Shown here piece after piece: positions 1 through 8,398 of a stretch of 64,000 nucleotides of DNA. Where the stretch lies: NCBI GenBank assembly GCA_019638775.1, contig JAHBTD010000001.1, positions 434,001 to 498,000 of the forward strand. Direction: 5' to 3'. The notes under the pieces were generated by a model that worked only from the letters and a program-made list of their open reading frames with translations, did no database searches and was not told the DNA's origin. Within the stretch, counting starts at the first letter, position 1. Every line of letters begins with the position of its first letter. The position numbers and the translations under genes are program-made. Origin of the DNA: Fimbriimonadaceae bacterium (GTDB lineage: Bacteria; Armatimonadota; Fimbriimonadia; Fimbriimonadales; Fimbriimonadaceae).

Positions 1-1652
1 ACCTTCTTGCCAACGTCCATTCCTGGGAAGTAGATGCGTGTCGCCGAGCCGGGTCCAACTCCTCCGGGAGGATTTGGGAGCGGCGTCTGCCCGACGTAGA
101 ATTGAGCAACGCTGGGCGTGCCATAGGCTCGATTAAACGTTGCTGGAGCCTTGAGGACCTGCACCGACCACTCACCGTTCGCTCGATACAGAGCGCGGAG
201 CAGTCTGCCGGAAGCATTAACGATTGTCGGTACCGTATCGCCAGGATAGATAATGCGAATTTGAAGGCCAGGTGTCGTTCGATCTGCATCGATGAAGCGA
301 ACCAAACCGATAGATTTGTCAACTACAAAAGAGGATCGAGTGGGATCGACCGACATGTAGTCGCTTGTCGTGCCTACCGGCGGGGTGGGATCAGGCGGAT
401 TATTCGGGTCATGAAGGACAATTGCGCCCGTCTCAACGTCAAGTAAAATCACGTCGGATTGACGTGTTCCACCAACACCGTCCGGGATTGGAATCGGCAT
501 ACCCAGATATGTGGTGTTGTCGGCTTCAAATCCGTTAATGACCTTGATGTTGCGCAGAGTGAGCTTGGCTTGGTAGGGGTCCTCATCAACAACTCGGAAG
601 TCGTCTCGGATGATTCGCCAGTCGTACACGTCGTAGTCAACGCGTGAGACAAGGGGCACTCGCCGGTTGCCTGGCCGACGCTCTTGATGGTCATACGCAT
701 TCGGCGGGAAAAGCAGGACTCCGAGGTTCGCGTCGAGCAACTGGTACTCATAAACTTCGGATCCGCCGGTAAATGTTGGAACCTCGTCAAAGACGTGCTG
801 AACGCGTACAGTATCCCAGTCTGCGCCTACGAACGTTTCACCGCCGCCTAGTCCGGCAAGGGTCGAAAGATCGAACGCCTGCCAGCCTCCGCCAACGACA
901 AAGGGGACATTGGCAGTCTGACCGATGACATCACGACGGAAGGTATTTGCACCATCGCTGACCCAACAGGTCATCTGAACGCGGTACACCCATCGTCCGT
1001 TGAAATTATTGATTGCAGGGCGAGGCAGATACAATCGACCGTTCGGCTCGTCGGCATCTTCCAAGAAGTACTGCCAAGGCCGTGCTGGTCGGAAGCCTGG
1101 ATCGCCATATCCGCGAACCATTTCGTTGCCGTATACGATGAATAGGTTGCTGTACTGGGCGTTGTAAACGATCGGAGCAAACTGCAGAACCATCAGGCCA
1201 CCGAAAGTGGCTGGGCCAACCTGTCGGGGGGCGGGGACTCGACCACCCTCACCGATGATACGGCGCATGATATTTGCCGCGCCAAGGTACTGCCACTGCC
1301 CAAGCTGATTGTTCATGGCGTCAATCACTTCGCCGTTCTGAGCAACGCCACCACCCGCAATACTGAAGTCGTTGTTGTTACGACTCGGGTCGGTCACAAT
1401 CGTCACGTTACTGCCATTCCAAAGGTAGATAACGGGGACGATCATCTCCGGAAGCTGCTCGGAATGGCTCTTGAGCGTGTCAATCATCGTGCCTGCAAGC
1501 TGGGTTGCCTCTGTGGCCTTTGCACGATCGCGAAGGACACCAAAGCCACCGGGGAAGACCTGGACAACGCCAAGAATCCCGATCAGCAAGATCACAATCA
1601 CGACAAGCAGCTCAATGAGCGACGTACCTCTTTCAAGCCTGCTTCGGTTCAT
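1..1652 (-). CDS. Large pseudopilin-like protein, 3' end beyond window
   Basis: The frame starts at an ATG at 1652 and stays open for 550 codons to the left edge, so the C-terminus is missing. The N-terminus is a class III (type IV pilin-like) signal: a short basic leader ending in Gly9, then TSLIELLVVIVILLIGILG, with Glu at mature position +5. After that hydrophobic helix the protein is a long, Gly/Asn/Pro-rich extracytoplasmic domain with no family I recognise. Most pseudopilins have 120-300 residues, so this is unusually large. It lies 37 bases after the smaller pseudopilin at 1690-2514 and reads as the distal gene of the pilus cluster. It is presumably processed by the prepilin peptidase at 2573-3670. 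A minor pilin or tip adhesin role is an inference. Confidence 0.8.
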   Translation of the reverse strand, partial: MNRSRLERGTSLIELLVVIVILLIGILGVVQVFPGGFGVLRDRAKATEATQLAGTMIDTLKSHSEQLPEMIVPVIYLWNGSNVTIVTDPSRNNNDFSIAGGGVAQNGEVIDAMNNQLGQWQYLGAANIMRRIIGEGGRVPAPRQVGPATFGGLMVLQFAPIVYNAQYSNLFIVYGNEMVRGYGDPGFRPARPWQYFLEDADEPNGRLYLPRPAINNFNGRWVYRVQMTCWVSDGANTFRRDVIGQTANVPFVVGGGWQAFDLSTLAGLGGGETFVGADWDTVRVQHVFDEVPTFTGGSEVYEYQLLDANLGVLLFPPNAYDHQERRPGNRRVPLVSRVDYDVYDWRIIRDDFRVVDEDPYQAKLTLRNIKVINGFEADNTTYLGMPIPIPDGVGGTRQSDVILLDVETGAIVLHDPNNPPDPTPPVGTTSDYMSVDPTRSSFVVDKSIGLVRFIDADRTTPGLQIRIIYPGDTVPTIVNASGRLLRALYRANGEWSVQVLKAPATFNRAYGTPSVAQFYVGQTPLPNPPGGVGPGSATRIYFPGMDVGKK

Positions 1653-1689
1653 TATTTTCTCCAAATCCTATCCATCCGCACGCCAAGCG

Positions 1690-2514
1690 TTACGGTCCGA
1701 CTCTCCAGTTCAGGTCATAAACAGCGCGCGAATCCATCGGGCGGGCGGCTCCACCAAGGAAAAGGACGATATCGCGTTTGATCCGCAGCGGAACGCGGAC
1801 ACCTGATTCGACTGTCCATTCTCGGAAGAAGCTATCCCAAGTCACGACAGTGTCCTCGGGAGGCTCTGCGTAGCCAAGCTGCCTTGGGCTATCCATAGCG
1901 CTTCCTCGCTCGTTGGGTTGAATGTTGCAAGGATCGGCAGGAGTAGCAAGCTCGGACCAGAAAAGCGCATATCTCAGTTCAGTACGATTCGGCTGCGTCG
2001 GGACCTCGGCAACGTCATAGCCGCTGATCTTATAGAAGCGTGATGGGATCGTCACACAGGAACCCGTCCAGAAGCTCGGGCGGACAACCGGGTCGGTGTT
2101 GGTGAACCGCTGGTTCACAATGCCCGGTCCGCCAGCAGGCTGCCTGGGCCAGACCGCAGTCGTGGCAACATCAACCGCCGTGCGATTGAATGCGGGGCGG
2201 AACGTCTCCAGCGCCGGAACCCGCTTTGAATACAAATAGTTGTTGTTTAGCAAGTTGGCGGGGATGATGTCATTCGTCATCGGATCGCCGGAATAAGTAG
2301 TGATGTATCCCAGCAATGCCGGGGGATACTCGCCTTGGTCAGCTTTGTATAGCTGAAGTGCCGAACGAATATCGTTCATCTTGCTGATGTCTGAACTGCG
2401 ATAAGCCGAATCCTTCGCCCGAACAATCACCGGAGTGATGATCGCTGCCAGGATGGCAACGATGGCAATAACAGTCAACAGTTCAATAAGTGTAAAGGCG
2501 CGGTTCCGCTTCAT
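1690..2514 (-). CDS. Type II secretion / type IV pilus pseudopilin
   Basis: This 274-residue protein begins MKRNRAFTLIELLTVIAIV. That is a typical prepilin leader with cleavage expected before Phe7 and Glu at mature +5, although the usual Gly before the cleavage site is Ala here. A single N-terminal hydrophobic helix is followed by a soluble domain with a helical segment (around residues 30-60) like the GspG/PilE fold. The rest of the domain is larger than in major pseudopilins. It is the first of two pseudopilin genes after pilD and would be exported and assembled by the PilB/PilC machinery encoded just upstream. Major versus minor subunit cannot be decided from sequence alone. Confidence 0.88.
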   Translation of the reverse strand: MKRNRAFTLIELLTVIAIVAILAAIITPVIVRAKDSAYRSSDISKMNDIRSALQLYKADQGEYPPALLGYITTYSGDPMTNDIIPANLLNNNYLYSKRVPALETFRPAFNRTAVDVATTAVWPRQPAGGPGIVNQRFTNTDPVVRPSFWTGSCVTIPSRFYKISGYDVAEVPTQPNRTELRYALFWSELATPADPCNIQPNERGSAMDSPRQLGYAEPPEDTVVTWDSFFREWTVESGVRVPLRIKRDIVLFLGGAARPMDSRAVYDLNWRVGP

Positions 2515-2572
2515 AATCCTCGCTCCACTGGCTAAATCCTTTCTATGACCCTCTGACCCGCCTATTTGTTCC

Positions 2573-3670
2573 CTACGTTGGCGGCGGGAATGCCCAACGC
2601 ATATATGCGTTCACGAGACCAAGCAGCTGTTGCTGAAATACAACGGCAGCTATAGCCCCTAACGCCAAATATGGACCGAAAGGAATCATTGTCCTTTCGA
2701 TCGGATAGTCTTCAGTTTCCTCAATCGGTTCAAAAGCCGGTTCACCGAACCAACTCTCATACAGTTTGGGGAAGAACTGCCCCACGATGTCAATACATAA
2801 GACGTATCCAAGCCCACACTTAAGCAAACTTGGTATCGACTCAGGTTCAAGCTCTTCCTCTTCTGATGCCTCCTGATCCTCTTCTTGGACGGCATCACCG
2901 TCTCCAGATGTTCCAGACTCTGCTGCATTCGCAGAGGATTCTTGTGCCTCTTGTCTTTTGAAAAGAATGACTTGGACTACACCAAGAACCGCTCCCGCGA
3001 CAATTGCAAGCGCGAAGCTCATTAGCGCGAGTGACGGAAAGAGTACCGCTCCGATACCCCGCGCCATCTTAATGTCGCCGTGTCCCATCGCATCGCGTCC
3101 CAGCATCACCCTTCCTAAGAAGGTGATGCCCCAAAGAGCGCCTGTGCCAACAAGCCAGCCAGCCAACGCACTCGGGGTGCCCCACGTCCAGGCGGCAGCG
3201 TCCTTGTCGATGAAAAGCCAGATGTTGTAAGAAATGCCAATGAACCACAGGAACGCGTTGATCTGATCCGGGATGATGTAATGATCCCAGTCGATAAAGA
3301 TGATCGCGACGAGTGTGCTTGATGCGGCGAGGTAGGCAATGCCGTGGGAGAGGTCGGATGTTGCGCTAAAGTACTGGTACCAAATCCCACCCCAAATGGC
3401 CGCGTTCAGGAGTTCGACCAAGAAGTACCGGACAGGAACAACTGACGCGCAAAATCGGCATCGACCTTTCTGAAAAAGCCAACTCAACAGAGGGACCATC
3501 TCGCTAAAGCCGAGTTGTGCTTTGCAAGAGGGGCAAAAGCTGTGGCTAGGGTTCCAAAGAGGGATGGCTCGGGGGACGCGGTAAATAACCACGTTCAAGA
3601 AACTGCCTATGAACGCGCCGATTACAAAGCCGACGATCCATGTCCATTCCGGAAAGAAACCTGATCCCAC
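2573..3670 (-). CDS. pilD: Prepilin leader peptidase / N-methyltransferase
   Basis: This is a polytopic inner-membrane aspartic peptidase that cleaves and methylates prepilins. The N-terminal A24-type domain carries two CxxC pairs (Cys46/Cys49 and Cys71/Cys74), the zinc-binding cytoplasmic loop of bacterial PilD. The first catalytic Asp lies in the IDWDHYIIPD segment (around 127-135). The second is Asp199 in GHGDIK, the GxGD signature. Several hydrophobic segments flank these motifs. An unusual acidic, Ser/Glu-rich insert (about residues 236-276) separates the last membrane helices and extends the protein to 365 residues, compared with about 250-290 for the family. It sits between the pilC terminator and two pseudopilin genes, which are its likely substrates. 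Confidence 0.93.
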   Translation of the reverse strand: MGSGFFPEWTWIVGFVIGAFIGSFLNVVIYRVPRAIPLWNPSHSFCPSCKAQLGFSEMVPLLSWLFQKGRCRFCASVVPVRYFLVELLNAAIWGGIWYQYFSATSDLSHGIAYLAASSTLVAIIFIDWDHYIIPDQINAFLWFIGISYNIWLFIDKDAAAWTWGTPSALAGWLVGTGALWGITFLGRVMLGRDAMGHGDIKMARGIGAVLFPSLALMSFALAIVAGAVLGVVQVILFKRQEAQESSANAAESGTSGDGDAVQEEDQEASEEEELEPESIPSLLKCGLGYVLCIDIVGQFFPKLYESWFGEPAFEPIEETEDYPIERTMIPFGPYLALGAIAAVVFQQQLLGLVNAYMRWAFPPPT

Positions 3671-3734
3671 GTTTGCTCGTTGTGCAGCGATCCTTGCCGC
3701 GTGGAGTCATTGTACTGATTTTGAGTTCATAAAG

Positions 3735-3772
3735 CAAAAAAGCGCCCCGCAGTTTGAACTGCAGAGCGCTTA
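3735..3772 (-). terminator. Intrinsic terminator after pilC
   Basis: Read on the minus strand, a GC-rich two-part stem (AAGCGCT paired with GGGCGCTT around a GCAGTT/AACTGC hairpin) is followed directly by a run of six T. It lies 17 bases past the pilC stop and before pilD, so it should separate pilBTC transcription from pilD and the pseudopilins, fully or partly. Confidence 0.85.
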
Positions 3773-3788
3773 ATCGATAGCTCTCTCT

Positions 3789-5021
3789 TTAGCCGGAGTC
3801 TGTAGAGCCCGCCGAGAGGCGTTCAATAACACGAGCGAACGGCAAGAACATCGAGATGACGATGAAACCGACGATGAAGCCGAGCAAGACAATCATGATC
3901 GGTTCAAGCGCAGCGGTTAGTGAAGCCAAAGTCGCTTCGATCTCTGCTTCGTAAAACTCTGCGATTTTTTGAAGCATGAAGTCAAGCGAACCCGATTCCT
4001 CACCGACACCGATCATGTGAACGACCATGGGTGGGAAAAGTCGTGAGGCTTCGAGAGGATCCCCAATACGGTCTCCTTCTCTGATGCGAGCGCGAGCTTC
4101 CATCACAGCGTCTGCCATGATCGTGTTGCCAACGACACCCGCCGTTGTTTCCATCGCTTGCAGAATCGGAACACCTGACGTGAGCAGCGTGCCAAGCGTT
4201 CGGCTAAACCGCGCCATACAGATCTTATGGTGGAGTTTGCCAAAGACAGGCACTTTGAGCTTGACTCGGTCGACGACTCGTCGTCCAAACCTCGTGCTTG
4301 CGAAAAGCTTGTAGGCCACGAAGATGCCGATGACTGTCAACAGCATGATCCACCAGTTCTTTTCGATGTTGTGCGCAAGATCGATAAGGAACTGTGTTGG
4401 TCCAGGAATGTCGTCCTTTTTCAATCCAAGATCTTCAAGGATTTTTGCGAACTGCGGAACGAACCAATAAACCAGGAAGAAGGTAATACCAAACGCCATG
4501 ACCATAACGAGGACCGGATAGGTCATCGCTGACTTGATCTTGCGTCGAAGTTCAACGTCCTTCTCCAAGAACTGCGAAAGTCGCTGGAGGGATTCTTCCA
4601 AGACACCACCGATTTCACCAGCTCGGACAAGTCCAACAAACAGGTTGCTGAAGGTTCGCGGGTGTCGTTGCATTGCACGGGAAAGGCTTTCGCCTCCCTC
4701 TACCCGCTCGCCAAGGTCGGCAATGATCTTCTTCAGCTTTGGATCCTGTGTTTGCTGCGCAAGAACGTCAAGACAGCGCACGAGAGATACGCCAGCATCG
4801 ACCATGGTCGAGAACTGACGACAGAAGATCGAAAGGTTCGTGAGACGGACTTTTCCGTACGTCTTGGCGCGTGGGCTTTTCGACTTGATCATCGTGATTT
4901 CGGTAATCACGAAGCCCTGCTCTTCAAAACGTTTGCGAAGAACCTCTTCACTTTCAACGTCGGCTGTTCCCTTTTGAAAACCGCCGCTAGCGTCTTTATA
5001 GGTGTAGCTGTAGACTGGCAT
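3789..5021 (-). CDS. pilC: Type IV pilus inner-membrane platform protein PilC
   Basis: This 410-residue protein has the GspF/PilC layout. A short N-terminal segment (YSYTYKDASGGFQKG) is followed by two tandem T2SSF domains (about residues 70-190 and 275-395), each rich in basic cytoplasmic helices and followed by a strongly hydrophobic helix. Recognisable family features include FCRQFSTMVDAGVSL in the first repeat and MARFSRTLGTLLTSGVPI in the second. In the pilus machine it is the cytoplasmic-membrane platform that PilB and PilT turn. It starts 12 bases after pilT stops, so pilB-pilT-pilC is one transcription unit ending at the hairpin at 3735-3772. Confidence 0.95.
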   Translation of the reverse strand: MPVYSYTYKDASGGFQKGTADVESEEVLRKRFEEQGFVITEITMIKSKSPRAKTYGKVRLTNLSIFCRQFSTMVDAGVSLVRCLDVLAQQTQDPKLKKIIADLGERVEGGESLSRAMQRHPRTFSNLFVGLVRAGEIGGVLEESLQRLSQFLEKDVELRRKIKSAMTYPVLVMVMAFGITFFLVYWFVPQFAKILEDLGLKKDDIPGPTQFLIDLAHNIEKNWWIMLLTVIGIFVAYKLFASTRFGRRVVDRVKLKVPVFGKLHHKICMARFSRTLGTLLTSGVPILQAMETTAGVVGNTIMADAVMEARARIREGDRIGDPLEASRLFPPMVVHMIGVGEESGSLDFMLQKIAEFYEAEIEATLASLTAALEPIMIVLLGFIVGFIVISMFLPFARVIERLSAGSTDSG

Positions 5022-5033
5022 GGGTTGCTCCTA

Positions 5034-6242
5034 CTATCGTCCTGCGGGAGGGGCCGCTCCGCCCTGGGAAGAACCGCCACCAGAAGAAGTCTGGGGCGTC
5101 GAAATCATCTTCTTCAATTCGTCGACGTTCACCGCGCGCGACATCGCTTCTTCCAAGGTGATGATTCCCTTGAGGTAGAGATCGCGCAGGCACTGGTCCA
5201 TCGAGATCATTCCGTACGAGTGTCCGGTCTGGATCGTTGAGTGGATTTGGTGAGACTTGTTTTCACGAATAAGGTTTCGCACAGCGGGCGTAGCGAGCAT
5301 GATCTCGTTCGCCGGAACACGACCCGATCCACTCGCCCTTGGCAACAGCTGCTGCGAAATGATCGCCTGCAGGTTGTTGGCGAGCTGGATACGAATCTGC
5401 TCTTGCTGCCCAGGGGGGAAAACGTCAATCATACGGTCGATGGATTCCGCTGCGTTGTTCGTGTGGAGCGTGGCAAAGACCAAGTGACCCGTTTCAGCCG
5501 CCGTGATCGCTAACTGAATCGTTTCCAGGTCACGCATTTCACCGACGAGAATGACGTCTGGGTCTTCACGAAGGGATGCGCGAAGCGCGTTCAAGAAGCT
5601 CTTTGTATCTTGCCCCAACTCACGTTGGTTAATAACGCACTCTCTGTTTGAGTGCAGATATTCAATCGGGTCTTCGATCGTGATGATATGGACCGCTTTT
5701 GTAGCGTTGATGTGTCCGATCATCGCGGCGAGTGAAGTCGATTTACCGGAACCCGTCGGTCCAGTAACGAGCACGAGTCCACGAGGCTTCTCGGTGAGCT
5801 TGAGAAGGATCCTCGGAAGGTTGAGCTCGTCAACCGTCGGAATCTTCTGAGCAATCAGACGAAAGGCTGCAGCAACAGAACCGCGATCGCGATAAACGTT
5901 CACGCGGAACCGGGCTCTACGCGGCAATGCGTAAGAAAGGTCGAGCTCTAAGGTCGTTTCGAACTTGTGAATCTGCTCATCGGTAAGGATATCGTAGATC
6001 ATTCTCTGCGTGACGTACGCGGGGAATGCCTCGTAGTTAAGCCGCTTCAATTCGCCGTCCTCACGAATGACCGGGGGACAGTTCGCGCTGATGTGGAGGT
6101 CCGAGCAGTTGCGATCCACGACGATGTGGAGCAACTCATCGATATGTAAGTCCTCTACTGACAACGGCGCATCGGCCGACTTCTCTTCGGTTTGGGATAC
6201 GGTAGTTTCCGCACCCACCTGAAACGATGGAAACTCACTCAT
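5034..6242 (-). CDS. pilT: Pilus retraction ATPase PilT
   Basis: This is a hexameric cytoplasmic ATPase of the GspE/PilT superfamily that powers pilus disassembly. Its 402 residues include an N-terminal PAS-like domain (LHIDELL..DRNCSDLHIS), a Walker A box GPTGSGKST near residues 160-168, an Asp box with RASLREDPDVILVGEMRD, and the His box TLHTNNAAESIDRMID. The C-terminal tail is Gly/Ser/Pro-rich and poorly conserved. The length is slightly above the usual 340-380 because of short low-complexity extensions at both ends. It lies between pilB and pilC with small gaps (56 and 12 bases), which fits co-transcription. Confidence 0.95.
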   Translation of the reverse strand: MSEFPSFQVGAETTVSQTEEKSADAPLSVEDLHIDELLHIVVDRNCSDLHISANCPPVIREDGELKRLNYEAFPAYVTQRMIYDILTDEQIHKFETTLELDLSYALPRRARFRVNVYRDRGSVAAAFRLIAQKIPTVDELNLPRILLKLTEKPRGLVLVTGPTGSGKSTSLAAMIGHINATKAVHIITIEDPIEYLHSNRECVINQRELGQDTKSFLNALRASLREDPDVILVGEMRDLETIQLAITAAETGHLVFATLHTNNAAESIDRMIDVFPPGQQEQIRIQLANNLQAIISQQLLPRASGSGRVPANEIMLATPAVRNLIRENKSHQIHSTIQTGHSYGMISMDQCLRDLYLKGIITLEEAMSRAVNVDELKKMISTPQTSSGGGSSQGGAAPPAGR

Positions 6243-6297
6243 TCTATTTCTGTTACCTTCTGAACACTCTCTGTTCTAATTTGTTCCTACGTTTTGC

Positions 6298-8076
6298 TTA
6301 GAAGCCAGCGGTGAAGACAACACGCATAACTTCATCGGGCGTGGTAATACCGGCCAAAACCTTGACCAGACCGTCTTCGCGCAACTCCTTCATGCCGTTC
6401 GCCTTTGCTGCTTCCTTAATATCGGCAAGCGGGGCTCTGCGAACAACCATTTCCGCAATCTCTGCGTTCATCACCATCAGCTCATGGAAACCGGTTCGGC
6501 CTCTGAAGCCAGTCATACGGTTGTTCTCGTGGGGAACTCCACGATAGAGCATCACTTCTTCTTCTGGATTTTGCACCTGGAAGCCAAATCGTCGGAGGTC
6601 AAGCTGTGTGACCGAATACTGTTCCTTATGCTCGCCGTCAATACGTCGCCCAAGTCGTTGAGCCAAGACACCGATAACCGTTGCCGCAATCAAGTACGGC
6701 TCAACACCCATGTCGATCATACGTAGCGTAGCCGACGGGGCGTCGTTGGTGTGAAGCGTGGACAAGACCAAGTGACCCGTGAGTGACGATTCAATCGCGA
6801 TTTCAGCGGTTTCAAGGTCACGCATTTCACCGACCATGATGATGTCAGGGTCTTGACGAAGGAAGGATCGCAGAGCGGTTGCAAAGGTAAGACCGGCTTT
6901 GCGGTTTACCTGAACCTGGGCGATGCCATTAAGCTGATACTCAATCGGGTCTTCAACGGTCAGGATGTTAACACCCACTGTATTGAGTCGGTTGATGACC
7001 GAATACTGCGTCGTCGTTTTTCCAGAACCCGTAGGACCTGTGCTAAGGAACATACCGTTGGGCTGATTGGTCAGCTCCTCAATCTTGAGCATGTTCTCGT
7101 CGGTAAAGCCCAGCTTGCCCAAGCCGATCATAACGCTCGACTTGTCAAGAATACGCATAACGACCTTTTCGCCGAACGGTGTGGGGACCGTGCTGACACG
7201 AAGGTCGAAGTCTCTACCTGCGTGGCGAACCTCAATACGTCCGTCTTGAGGGACACGTCGCTCCGCGATGTTCATGTCCGCCATGATCTTCAAGCGGCTC
7301 ACGAGCGGAGCTTGAAGGTTCTTCGGAAGCATCATCGCTTCGGCCAAAACGCCGTCAACTCGGTATCGAACGCGAACCGCGCGATGCTGCGGCTCAACGT
7401 GGATGTCCGACGCTCTGTCTAAAATCGCTTGCTGGATGAGGGCATTCGCAAGGCGGATAATCGGCGCCTGCTCCGCCATCTTCTCGGCGTCGCCATCTGC
7501 TCCCTCGTCGCCTTCGCGGCTTCGCTCAACGTTTGCTGTCGCGATGGCAATCTTCAATTCATTCGCGACTTGAGCATTGCTAACGGTGACGGATCCTGCT
7601 TCATTGTCGCCATCCGAAGTACTGGCTGGGCCGCCAGCAAGTCCGCCTCCGTAATACTTGCGGATTGCGTCTTCGAGGGCGTTTGGAAGCGCCATGACCG
7701 GATACACGCGGCATCCAGAAGCCAGCTTTACATCGTCAAGAGCAACGATGTTGTTGACGTTCGCCATGGCGAGCCAGAGGTTTGTTCCCTCTTTTTTGAC
7801 AGGCAAAACACCATGATTCTTGGCGATTCTTTCCGGGACGATGTTAATCGCAGAGCTGTCAATTTTGACGCGATCAAGATCGGCAAACGGATAGCCAGCC
7901 TCTTGAGCTTTCGCCATGTAGATTTCTCGTTCGCCAACCATGTTGAGCTCAACGAGAACCCTTCCCAGGTCATCGCCTGTTTGGGCTTGTACTTTTTTAG
8001 CTTCTGCGAGCTGTTCGGGCTTCAGGAATTCCTTATTGACAAGGAACTCTTCCATGGGCACGCGCGGTAATGCCAT
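6298..8076 (-). CDS. pilB: Pilus extension ATPase PilB / GspE-type
   Basis: This 592-residue ATPase has the two N-terminal MshEN-like segments (about residues 1-140), a linker, and the motor core with Walker A GPTGSGKTTT (around 341-350), Asp box RSFLRQDPDIIMVGEMRD and His box TLHTNDAPSATLRM. The region that in most PilB/GspE proteins carries a four-cysteine zinc knuckle (about 470-530) keeps the flanking LAQRL and GFRGRTGFHEL motifs but has no cysteines. It is the first gene of the pilB-pilT-pilC unit and is transcribed away from argS. A GGAG lies about 12 bases before the ATG, a weak ribosome-binding site. Role: energising pilin polymerisation. Confidence 0.94.
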   Translation of the reverse strand: MALPRVPMEEFLVNKEFLKPEQLAEAKKVQAQTGDDLGRVLVELNMVGEREIYMAKAQEAGYPFADLDRVKIDSSAINIVPERIAKNHGVLPVKKEGTNLWLAMANVNNIVALDDVKLASGCRVYPVMALPNALEDAIRKYYGGGLAGGPASTSDGDNEAGSVTVSNAQVANELKIAIATANVERSREGDEGADGDAEKMAEQAPIIRLANALIQQAILDRASDIHVEPQHRAVRVRYRVDGVLAEAMMLPKNLQAPLVSRLKIMADMNIAERRVPQDGRIEVRHAGRDFDLRVSTVPTPFGEKVVMRILDKSSVMIGLGKLGFTDENMLKIEELTNQPNGMFLSTGPTGSGKTTTQYSVINRLNTVGVNILTVEDPIEYQLNGIAQVQVNRKAGLTFATALRSFLRQDPDIIMVGEMRDLETAEIAIESSLTGHLVLSTLHTNDAPSATLRMIDMGVEPYLIAATVIGVLAQRLGRRIDGEHKEQYSVTQLDLRRFGFQVQNPEEEVMLYRGVPHENNRMTGFRGRTGFHELMVMNAEIAEMVVRRAPLADIKEAAKANGMKELREDGLVKVLAGITTPDEVMRVVFTAGF

Positions 8077-8398
8077 ATATCTCTACACTCCCAACCGGAC
8101 ATTGCCGGTCGAACTCATTCGGGCATGGGCTCGTGGCCCGTGCCTTCCCCACCAGACACCTATTTTAGACCAATAGTCCCGAGAATAGCGCCCTCATCCT
8201 CGGAAATATTCATCTGCTGTGAGGACGGGACAGGTTGAAGGGAAGGTTCAAGACAAATTGCGGGGATTTTGTGAAATTGAGCGCAGAGTTTTCCCCATTT
8301 GAACGCTGACTATGCTTAGATAGCAGCGATCTTCTCCATTCGTTAGCACGATTTAAGGCCGTCATCCGTGCTTGACTAAGCCTTAAGGCAGCTTCAGA
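8077..8398. other. Divergent intergenic region between pilB and argS
   Basis: This 322-base gap has no gene that I can support. It contains a hairpin on the pilB leader side (8121-8145, GGCATGGGC / GCCCGTGCC with one mismatch). Near argS there is a 7-base inverted repeat TTAAGGC / GCCTTAA (8353-8359 and 8380-8386). The promoters for both genes must lie here. I could not pick convincing -35/-10 pairs. Confidence 0.5.

Noticed and set aside
6853-7422. 189-codon plus-strand frame opposite pilB
   Set aside because: It is antisense to the conserved ATPase core and shows no motif of its own.
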